Shown here piece by piece: positions 55,801 through 64,000 of a DNA stretch of 64,000 nt (positions are counted from its first letter, which is position 1; each line of letters opens with the position of its first letter). The stretch is from the NCBI RefSeq assembly GCF_000340215.1, contig NW_006921536.1:5044874-5108873 (forward strand). Direction: 5' to 3'. A model generated the notes under the pieces. It had not been told where the DNA came from and ran no database searches. It saw nothing but the letters and a program-made list of their open reading frames with translations. Made by a program: the position numbers and the translations under genes. This DNA comes from Pseudocercospora fijiensis CIRAD86. Lineage: Eukaryota; Ascomycota; Dothideomycetes; Mycosphaerellales; Mycosphaerellaceae.

Positions 55801-55877
55801 CCGGCGCCAATATAGGTCGTATATACCGTAATATCACCGTATACACGAACCTTGTGATGTTGTGTCTAACATCGCTA
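52807..55877 (-). mobile_element. hAT DNA transposon, copy 2, RIP-mutated
   Basis: A second copy of the same family in the same orientation, also exactly 3,071 bp, with the same ends (TAGAGATGTAGA; TAGCGATGTTAGA inverted) and its own perfect target-site duplication (ACGGCTCT). In the aligned stretches I compared, differences from copy 1 are only A/G and C/T changes, without indels. A separate target duplication means it arrived by its own transposition and is not part of a segmental duplication. Confidence 0.93.
53032..55333 (-). pseudogene. hAT transposase remnant, copy 2
   Basis: Same layout as copy 1 (offset 3,853 bp). The longest open remnant is 84 codons at 53437-53691, containing MLIAYLADVSERSDPEKQF and IRARQLLNDIFMLRSRQGLF; the same stretch in copy 1 is closed by a further stop. 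Stops are again TAG or TAA at expected Trp/Gln positions. Non-functional. The upstream limit is approximate. Confidence 0.85.
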
Positions 55878-55885
55878 ACGGCTCT
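55878..55885. repeat. 8-bp target-site duplication, right copy (hAT copy 2)
   Basis: ACGGCTCT, matching 52799-52806. Confidence 0.9.
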
Positions 55886-56658
55886 TCACACGGCGGCTCT
55901 CCGTAGAAAGGCAAGATTGCGGTGGAGACGGGCTGTCGGACTGCAGCAGGCGGAGGCATGGTGATTGATTACGAGCGCATCGCCGTCCCGTTGGCTGCCT
56001 GCCGCTGGGCCGTCACTTTCCAACTGAGCGCGCGCCTGCGTACAGCGAGTAAGGGCCAGTACTCAGTAAGGTGAGCGCAGCGCGGGAAGAGGCGGCAGGG
56101 ATGCTGTTCACCCCCTAGGCCAAAGCGGGAGGTAGCGTCTTATCATCTGAAACGCCTGCGCTTGAAACCGTTGCACCTGCTCGCACCGCACCTCTCGCAC
56201 CTCGCACCTCTGCTGCTGCTGGAAGCTTTATGCTATCGCATTCGGCAGCCGCCTCATCACGCTTCTGCCTTCGCAGTCTATTCACTTCACTCCGCTCCAG
56301 CACCACCACCTATTTGCCCTATTTGCCCTATTTGCCCTCGTTGCCCTCTTTCCCCCCAGAGGCCGGTCCTCTCCCCATCTCCGACGACTAGAGCAGCCGC
56401 TCGTCTTCTACATTCGTTCTGTTCCTGCAGCCCGGCTTCGCACGTCTGCCCCAATTCCCCGCGCGCGCATACAATACCTTCTTGATACACGCACGGCCTG
56501 GCTGCCGCTGCACCTCTGTCCGAAGCCGCGCACATCACCCACCCTCTGCTATACCTGCGTTTGAAGTAGACGCACGTCTGCTGCTCTGCTCCGTCGCGCC
56601 CTCCCAACCCACCGCATCCTGCGACGTCCGCTGCCGCGCCTCGTCCTCCATCATCGCC
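55886..56658 (+). promoter_or_regulatory. STE12 upstream region
   Basis: The 773 bp between hAT copy 2 and the STE12 start codon must hold the STE12 promoter or its proximal part. The second half is strongly pyrimidine-rich, common in fungal promoters and leaders, and includes three to four TTTGCCCTA-type 10-bp units near 56308-56350. Several upstream ATGs occur. No pheromone-response element (TGAAACA) was noticed; this was not searched exhaustively. Confidence 0.45.
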
Positions 56659-58973
56659 ATGTATCCCAACCACCACCCCGCCATGCCTCCGCCTCACGCG
56701 CGATCCGTCGCTCCAGAGACCTTCCTCCTGGACCAGGAGCAGCAGTCGAGCCTTCCGCAAGACTCGGTCGTCGCGCTGCAGCAGGTTGACAATCGTATGT
56801 AGACACCATGCGCGCCTAATCGTGGCACGCAGCCGACCATTGGCTGACCGGAGCATAGTCAAGTACTTCCTCATCTCTGCGCCCGTGGACTGGAGTCAGG
56901 ACCAGTATATTCGACGATTTCTGCTGCCAACCGGCGAATATGTATCCTGTGTATTATGGTGCGTCTGCAATGCGCCGAGCTGCGCTGCGCTGCGCCGCGC
57001 GTTTGCTGCCCGCCGAAACATGCGCTGACTGCAGCAGGAACAATCTCTTCCACATCTCGGGCACAGATATTGTGCGATGCTTGTCGTTCCGATTTCAGGC
57101 ATTTGGCCGACCCGTGAAGAATACCAAAAAATTCGAGGAGGGCATCTTCTCCGATCTACGAAATCTCAAGTCGGGCACCGATGCCTCGCTGGAAGAGCCC
57201 AAGAGCCCGTTCTTGGACTTCCTCTACAAAAACAACTGCATCCGAACGCAGAAGAAGCAGAAGGTCTTCTACTGGTATAGTGTACCACACGACCGACTCT
57301 TCTTGGATGCGCTCGAACGCGATCTCAAGCGTGAGAAAATGGGCCAGGAAGCAACGACCGTTGCGGTCAGCGAGCCGGCCCTCTCCTTTGAATTCGACTC
57401 TTCTCAATCGCTTTTCGAGCAGCTCACCAAGGCTCAGCAAAACAATCAGTCCAGCTTTGCCCAGCCGCCTTCAATGCCTCCATCGCACTCCACATCACCT
57501 GTTCTGCGCGCCACCGACTCAATGCCACCGCCGTCAATCATCCCACAACAGCAGATGCCGCCAACTTCCATGCCACAGCACACGTCTCAGCCCAGTATGC
57601 AACCAGACATGCACCAACTTCCAGAGTCAATGACACACGTACCAACCTTCAATCAGATGGCCATGCCGCCAATGCCTTCTCAGATCCAGAAGACGCGCGA
57701 ACAATCACTCGGGCCAGTGTTTGACCGTAGCGGTGTTCCCATCTCGCAAGTCGGCAACAGGCACAGCTCCATGCCAGCCTATATGGAGTACTCACCTGCG
57801 CCTTCATTTGTTTCTTCGCATTTTGAGGACTACAGCCAGCGCGGCATTTCCTTCGAACCTCTGACGCCACCTCAGCACACCGTCGGCATGCCCTCCGAGC
57901 CCACTTACATCGCCAATGAGGATACTGGTCTCTATGCAGCCATTCCTGATGTCGGTCTACAGCAACCCTTCAACCCGCTCATGTCTGTGCCGCCAAATCT
58001 TGCTGGCACCAGCTACCCATCGATGAACCGCAATTATCACCAGCCACAGCAGGTCTACTCAGTGCTTGAAGGCTCGCCGACCTACAAGCAGAGACGTCGA
58101 CGCTCTTCTTTGACAGGCACAGCTGTCACAACGGCAGTGACATCAGCGGGCGGCGGCGGTGTCGCGACTCATGCGCATGCCGTTCACCGGCCAAGCGATT
58201 TACGCCGCTCCATGTCTACGTCGGTTGCCCCACAATCCATCCCAGAAGGGCAAGAAGTGTCGTACAATGACTCGCCTTCCAGCATGCATGCAACGCACAA
58301 TGGACCTCTGATGGGCGACCACAAAGAACTGCTCGACTTGTCTCGACAAAGCACGCCGTCCCATGTCGTTGAAGGTGCCATCGATGAGAGCAGAGCCCAC
58401 CAACATCCGATGCACATGGGTCACGCGCCTACGGGCGACTACAACAACTACAATGCGAGCCCGAACCAGGACTATTCCCATGGCCTTCAACATCATGCAG
58501 TACATCGCACCGCTAATGGCGTCTTCCGCCGCGCTCGGTCCGCCACTGTCAGCGAACTAGGTCCCTATCCTCAGAAGAGCCACTCCTGCCCGATTCCCAT
58601 GTGCGGCCGACTGTTCAAGAGATTAGAGCACCTCAAGCGCCATGTCCGAACGCACACCCAGGAACGCCCATACTTGTGCACGCTTTGCAACAAAGCCTTC
58701 TCAAGATCCGATAACCTTGCTCAGCATCGTCGGACTCACGAGACCAGCGCCGACGGCTCCGCACCATCCGAAGAGGAAATGGAAGAAGCGCAAGACGCCA
58801 TGGTCGAGGAGCAGGAACCCGGCGCTGACCCTATTGACGACGCGTCTTACCAGGTTATCGCAATGACGACCGGGTCGGATATGCCTTCTATGCCGACTCA
58901 CGTCCCAATGGGCATGGTCTCACACACCGACATGGGTCCACCGCAAATGGTTACGGCCGGAGATTATCATTGA
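56659..58973 (+). CDS. STE12: Transcription factor Ste12 (homeodomain-like plus C2H2 fingers)
   Basis: Target of the pheromone/invasive-growth MAP kinase pathway; needed for mating and host penetration in many fungi. Three exons fit: 56659-56794, 56859-56958 and 57038-58973, giving 723 aa. Introns of 64 bp (GTATGT donor, CTGAC branch, ATAG acceptor) and 79 bp (GTGCGT donor, CAG acceptor) interrupt the STE domain. Their removal restores LKYFLISAPVDWSQDQYIRR and VSCVLWNNLFHISGTDIVRC. The rest of the STE DNA-binding domain follows: FQAFGRP, KKFEEGIFSDLRNLKSGTDA, FLDFLYKNNCIRTQKKQKVF and SVPHDRLFLDALERDLKREK. A long Pro/Met/Ser/His-rich region leads to two C2H2 fingers at about residues 592-646 (CPIPMCGRLFKRLEHLKRHV and YLCTLCNKAFSRSDNLAQHR), the arrangement of filamentous fungi and absent from budding yeast. 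The C-terminus is acidic, then Met/Pro-rich. Strong call. Confidence 0.95.
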
Positions 58974-59092
58974 AACGATTACACCATCACCCCAACGACA
59001 AAAAGTTCATTCTGATTCACTTCAACAGCATCGTTAGCTGCATTGCATGGCACCCGTTTTTTATTCTGGTTTTCGTTTCGACAGCTCTCACG

Positions 59093-59129
<37 letters not shown>

Positions 59130-59833
59130 GCAGGCTTTGCGCCGCAGAGGAGCGCGGTCACGACTGTACGATGATGCAAGTCTTTTATTTCCATTTCACT
59201 TTTACAATACGTCTCTGGCACGATGGCGGAACGGTCGAGTTTGACTTTTTTTTTCAAACATGCGAATGTGGATACACTACCAAGGCGGTGACAGGACGGG
59301 AGCTTGCCGATTGCGAGGTTCAGAAGAAAGCCTGTTTCCTTCGTCACAGCATGGCGAAGCAGGGGTTGTGGAAGGGAGTTTCTTCCCTTGCCAGGAGAAG
59401 CTACTATTCTTGGGGATGGGATGGGGTGGGGGTGTAAGGAAAGAAAGGGATGGGAATCATGGGATCTTATGTTGTTGTTGGTGTTGTTGTTGAAGAATAG
59501 GAGAGGAAGTGAGATGGGATTTTTTTGTTTTCTTGAAGAAGAAGAAGAAGAAGATAAATTCCTATTTTTCTTTTCTGCTGTTAACGGCAAAATTTACGGT
59601 GAGGTCTGTCTTGATCCTCCTTTTTTTTTTCCCCTATTTCATGGTAGCTTTTATATATAGAACTCGCGAGTCGCAATGCGAGATGCGATCGCAGATGCAT
59701 TTTCCGGTTAAAATTTTTATCTTGGCTGTAGCCTGTAGAATATTGTTCGGTCGACGTCCCTACTATCCGCTTCCCGCGAAATTACTAACGCCGAAGCCGA
59801 AGACTACGTACTTGCCGATCGAGGGATAGGAAG
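58974..59833. other. STE12 3' flank with microsatellite
   Basis: No gene. It contains the (TG)n tract, a GAA-trinucleotide run near 59537-59555, T-rich tracts and, from about 59640, a transition to A/T-rich sequence before the next element. Confidence 0.5.
59094..59127 (+). repeat. (TG)17 microsatellite
   Basis: Seventeen consecutive TG units, about 120 bp downstream of the STE12 stop codon, probably in its 3' UTR. Likely polymorphic. Confidence 0.95.
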
Positions 59834-62406
59834 TAGGGGTGTCGTTAGTAACACTTTGTTAGTAGATAGCAACGTTATTATCATACTAACAGTTAGTAAC
59901 TGTTAATAGTTAGTATCCTTGCCTTAGGCTCTAGTATAGACCTTATATTATTATAGCTAGAAGTAATTAAATACCTCGAATGCTGCTATAGTGTGTCTCC
60001 TACCTATTCGGATACCTATCCCTCTATAGATCTACCTCTTACGACTAGACTAAGCTCGAATACGTATAGTTTAGCGTAGAAGGCGCTTCTATAGATCGTC
60101 CGAGAGGTCGTTACTAGGGATACTATATCGCTTAGAGTAACCTAGCAACTATAGGGTTATATTCGAAGGTATTCGTACTAATATTGTCTAATTAGCCTAA
60201 AAACTAAATAGTTCGATAGCTACTATCGAGAGAGTATTGTTTGCGTTTTTACTACCTATTTAGCCTATTAGATCCTCTATTTCGAGCATTTCTAGTATTT
60301 CTACGAATCCTAAAATTCCGACTTTTATAAGATGCCTCCTTTAAAGCACCCGGATAATCTTAACTTTAGCGCTATTAAGACCGAGTTTATAGGCAAGTTT
60401 ATACGCTATATCTAGTACGAGAGTAGTAAAGGAACGATACCGGAAGGTAGCTTATCGCGTAAGTAGAAGTACCTAAAGAAGTGTTAGAAGTATCTTAACT
60501 ATAAGAGGGTTTATTAGTCTAGCGATAATAAAGACTTACCGCGGAAGTAGTAGAAGTTGCTATTTAGTCGCGCTTAGTATAAGAAGGTACGTAATCTAGC
60601 TATCTCGAAGGCGCTATTATATAGCGGAAGGCCGTTTAATAAGGTAGACTCGAGATATTACCCCGAGTAGCGCGACGCTTTCTACACATTCGATACTAAC
60701 TATAACCCGCTAAATCGCGAGAAGGTAGTTAAGTATATTAGCTAGGTACGCGAAGAGCTCGAGAAGGATATAAAGGCGGTATTTAATATACTTCGAGACC
60801 TTAACTTTAGTACTAACGAGAGCGAGAGTCGCGGTAGCACTCGCTTCTATAATCTATTAGCGAATATAGTGTCTAGATCGTTCTTCTATAACCTACTCGA
60901 TATAAAGGACTCTAACGCTAATGCTGTAACCCTCGCGCGGTCGGTAACTAGGTAGGTAATGCCCTTCGTTAATAGCGACCTAAAGCGCTAGAATTCCCTC
61001 TAGACCGATACCTACGCGACTATAAGAGCGCTCTACGATAGACTCGCCGAGAATCTACTTACTAAGCACGTAATCTATGTATTCTACGACTCGTAGTCTC
61101 GTACGGTATCTAGTTGTATATTAGCGATTAGGGTAATACCTCGAAGGACTCGCACCTACCGTTCTATAGCGATACGCTTCGCGCCGCCGGATACGTACTT
61201 GCTATATTTAAGAGATTAAAGAAGAGCTAGAATATTCTAAAGGTATTTGCTAAGGATAATAATACTATACTAAGGGCATTTGCTATCGCCTATCTTACTC
61301 GCTAGGGTTTATACTATACTATAATATATAGCCTGTTCGTAGCAATAAGTTGCCTTTAAGACTACGCGAGGATAATGTCTTATCGGCTATTCCGAGGCTC
61401 GAATAGTAGGCTCGTAAAGGGTGCCTCTACTACTATTAATACTATCAATTCGCCTCTATTCTAGAAGCGCCTATAAAGCCTTTATACGCTCCTTTAGCTC
61501 GTCGATAAGGCACGCTTAATTAGTAAGAGCGATACCTTACGAGTTAGCGATATTGTACCTCGATAGTAGCAACTACGGCGCTTAATTAAATAGGCGCGAT
61601 TGCCTTACGAGACTAACCTACTATCGCTCTTTAACCTCCGCTTTAGTAAGCAGACTCAACCTATTTGCTAGGTAGTACACTCGCTAGACATTAAGAACCT
61701 AGCAGTTTTACGAGGCTATAGCGACCGCGAAGAAGAATGCCGTATTACCTTCTTTAAGCGCTATTTTGTATACGAAGAAAGCGACCCTTCTATATACGAT
61801 CGCTATCTCTAGTTTAGCGACGAATTTGTCGAATTCCGAGAGTTAACGTAACGCTTCTTTACTATTAGCAATAACGAGCTTAGTCGCTACCGTAAGCGCG
61901 GTAATATTACTACTTATTAGGACTATATTCTTCGTAAAGCGCCTCTTATAGTAGAAGTTACGCTCCGCCTATATCGAATACCTACTAACTTAGTCTTTTC
62001 CGAGCGAGCGTTTAGCGCTATAAACTTTATCTAGAACGACTATCGCTCTAAGCTATCTGCCTCTCGTACTAACGACTGTACCTACATCTATATAAATAGC
62101 CGCGTATTACGTAGAAGACCTGCGGAAGAGGTAGTACGAAGGTAGTAATAAGCTAAGTTGCGAGAGATAAAACAGCGATAGTTAGCTACTAAGAAGGAGA
62201 TCTGTAAGGCGGAATTAGATGCTTTATTAGCATTTAAGGAAGCTATAATAAACGACTACTATCTACTACTAAGCGACCCTCGCTATCTTTATATATCTAA
62301 CCTCGAACAGATGTTTAATCTATACGGTATAGGCGTTAGTCTATAAGAAGAAGAGTACGAGGAAGAGCCTATTAATTATAAAGCGCTCTTCGAAGCGCTT
62401 CTAATA
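59834..62406 (+). mobile_element. second hAT-type element, RIP-mutated, right end not resolved
   Basis: Begins with TAGGGGTGTCGTTAGTAACA, a hAT-like terminus, and is TA-rich and CA/TG-poor throughout. It differs in sequence and orientation from the 3,071-bp family. A matching inverted end (GACACCCCTA) or target duplication was not found in the window, so the element is truncated, or its end lies beyond or was destroyed by the foldback element. The right limit given here is the start of that foldback element, and the element may continue. Confidence 0.68.
60332..62160 (+). pseudogene. transposase remnant of the second hAT-type element
   Basis: On the plus strand a broken transposase can be followed from about MPPLKHPDNLNFSAIKTEF, with stops at likely Trp/Gln codons and some apparent frame shifts. 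Near 61980-62110 is a hAT C-terminal dimerisation signature: PTNLVFSERAFSAINFI, stop, NDYRSKLSASRTN, then YIYINSRVLRR. The start and end are approximate and the protein cannot be made. Confidence 0.72.
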
Positions 62407-63342
62407 CTAGTAATGTTAGGGCTAAAGAGGCTATACGTAATTAGCATATAACTAGGCTAAGTAAAGCTAGGGTCTTAGTGCCTTAGGTAGGGCTTAGCGC
62501 TTAGCAATAGGCTAACTTACCTACCTTCCTCCCTCTCCTCCTAGCTCCTTATCGAATACTACTCGTACCTACTACTACCCTATCTGCCTACTAATATACC
62601 CTTCTTATATAGTATTCGATCTACCCTTTAAGGGTAGTAGCTAGATAGTCCTTATTTCAAGCTTTTAGCGGTATAGCTACGAACAAGACTAATCTAACTA
62701 TATTACGCCCGAAGAACGGGACCTATACGTACTATTCTATCGAAACAACCGTACTAATCATTAGGCAAGGCCTTCTATACGGCCTATTATACTAAGTTAA
62801 TCGTACTAGACTAATATCTACTAATTCCGCTATATCCGCATCTTAGAGGCTAACAATATATTATTAGTATTACCCCCTATTACAATAGCCGGCTTATTAC
62901 GAAACAATAACCGTACCGCCGCTAGTAGCGCTAGCAATAACAACGCTAGTAGCACAGTTCCCGCTAAAGTGCCTACTAAAGTGCCTCCTACTAAAGAGCC
63001 TACCGGAGAGCCTATTAAAGAAGAACCTGCAATTCTAGGTAATAATCTAGAATTACCTGTTAACGATATTCTTAATAACATTGTTAATCGACGATATAGC
63101 TAGCTAGCCTTTAGCCTTTAACTAGTAGGGAGACTTTAAGTGTAAGAAGGGTATATTAGTAGGTAGATAGGGTAGTAGTAGGTACGAGTAGTATTCGATA
63201 AGGAGCTAGGAGGAGAGGGAGGAAGGCAGGCAAGTTAGCCTATTACTAAGCGCTAAGCCCTGCCTAAGGCATTAAGACCCTAGCTTCACTCGAGCCCGGT
63301 CGCATACTAATTACATATAACCTCTTTAGTCCTAATATACGC
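62407..63342. mobile_element. ~0.93-kb foldback element with ~200-bp inverted arms
   Basis: The stretch at about 62407-62609 is an inverted copy of about 63139-63342. For example, AGCTAGGGTCTTAGTGCC near 62468 pairs with GGCATTAAGACCCTAGCT near 63269. CTCCTCCTAGCTCCTTATCG near 62536 pairs with CGATAAGGAGCTAGGAGGAG near 63199. The arms differ mainly by transitions. The spacer of about 530 bp has a short plus-strand frame rich in Asn, Thr and Pro. No transposase and no clear target duplication were seen, so a non-autonomous TIR or foldback element is likely. Confidence 0.75.
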
Positions 63343-64000
63343 TTCCCTTCTAAAGGCCGCGCCCTCGTAGCTAGTCTTTATTCTAGTCTCAACCTCTATT
63401 GCCGCTAACTTAGCAGGTCTAATAAGCCGCTTAGTCCGCGCTAAATTGAACGCACAACTACCGATTATATAACTATATCAAACCTTACCTCTAATATAGT
63501 ATAATGTCTAACTCTAACTACGCTATCCCTGTATATAATAAACTATAAAGTGATATATATCTATAAGAATTGAGGGCCTTCGACTAATTACAATACGAGC
63601 GCGTCTTCCCTACTGTAATAGGTAGACGTACGAGGTATTGTAGCCCTGCCTCCGCTCTAAGTAATGTCGTACCGAGTTCTTTGCGTCTACTCTTAAAAGA
63701 CCTAGCTATATCCGCTTCCGAGGGTTTGTTCTTATTATTACGAGGGCTATTATTGTTCGTGGTTTCGCTAGCCCTAATTAGCTAGGTTTAGTAGCCTTTA
63801 ATTGTTAATCTTATCTTATCTTTTCCGAAAAAACACAGCTCGTCTAGTTTCTATAGGTAAAGGCTATTATAAGTGTAGTAGTAGAGGTTCGCCTCGCTTA
63901 AAGGGTTAGATAGATCGAGGAGTAATCTATTGTCCGCAAGATCGACCCCGGCTAGCTTAGCTCTATAGTTTTGCCCTTAGTTAGCTAGTCTATTAGTCGC
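63343..64000. mobile_element. further RIP-altered repeat sequence to window end
   Basis: Continues TA-rich, CA/TG-poor and stop-filled in all frames, so it is mutated repeat DNA of unknown family. It may be the rest of the second hAT element or another transposon. It runs off the window. Confidence 0.5.

Noticed and set aside
62830..63081. 83-codon minus-strand ORF with a Leu/Ala-rich hydrophobic run
   Set aside because: It is the reverse of a low-complexity Asn/Thr/Pro-coding stretch inside a RIP-altered foldback element; the hydrophobic run is a by-product of that composition.
1..64000. tRNA or rRNA genes, biosynthetic gene cluster, telomeric repeats
   Set aside because: No B-box-like GGTTCGANTCC with a plausible partner, no rRNA-like block, no backbone biosynthetic enzyme and no TTAGGG arrays were noticed. 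This was a visual scan, and a tRNAscan-SE run could overturn the tRNA statement.

Overview
The window is nuclear DNA of a filamentous ascomycete (Pezizomycotina, plausibly a dothideomycete). The evidence is many short introns of about 48-110 bases with fungal GTAAGT/GTATGT donors and CTGAC-type branch sites, fungus-specific families (a DUF3433 membrane protein, an AA11-type LPMO with a C-terminal X278-like module, a filamentous-type Ste12 carrying C2H2 fingers), and transposons mutated in the manner of repeat-induced point mutation (RIP). Species cannot be fixed from the sequence alone. All assignments come from reading translations and splice signals by eye.

Positions 1-45.2 kb are gene-rich. 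In order: CBP80 (-), BUD31 (+), a SUN-domain/SLP1-like ER membrane protein (-), mitochondrial MTO1 (+), an unrecognised repeat-containing zinc-motif protein (+), a 2-kb block with degenerate tandem repeats, a small basic low-complexity ORF (+), calcineurin A (-), a 3.3-kb stretch without a convincing gene, an AA11-type LPMO (+), a DUF3433 protein (-), TAF6 (-), a 130-bp tandem array ending in a C19 tract, an F-box-like protein (-), a zinc-knuckle protein (-), an auxilin/SWA2-like J-protein (+), cytosolic seryl-tRNA synthetase (-), folylpolyglutamate synthase (-), a small RIP-like relic, and a striatin/PRO11 homologue (-). CBP80/BUD31 and SLP1/MTO1 are divergent pairs with intergenic gaps of about 300 bp.

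Positions 45.2-64 kb are gene-poor and transposon-rich. Two hAT elements of exactly equal length (3,071 bp) lie at 48,954-52,024 and 52,807-55,877, each flanked by its own perfect 8-bp target-site duplication. Both have transposases full of stop codons and differ from each other, where compared, only by transitions. STE12 sits alone between the second hAT copy and a different RIP-mutated hAT-type relic that begins near 59,834 and runs into a roughly 0.93-kb foldback element and further RIP-altered sequence to the window end.

Functionally the genes are mostly conserved housekeeping and signalling genes (mRNA cap binding, splicing, tRNA modification and charging, folate retention, transcription initiation, clathrin uncoating) plus three regulators of fungal development: calcineurin A, striatin and Ste12. 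I see no biosynthetic cluster, CRISPR array, tRNA, rRNA or clearly new multi-gene system. The most unusual material is the transposon pair, the foldback element, the tandem-repeat blocks and the repeat-bearing zinc-motif protein.
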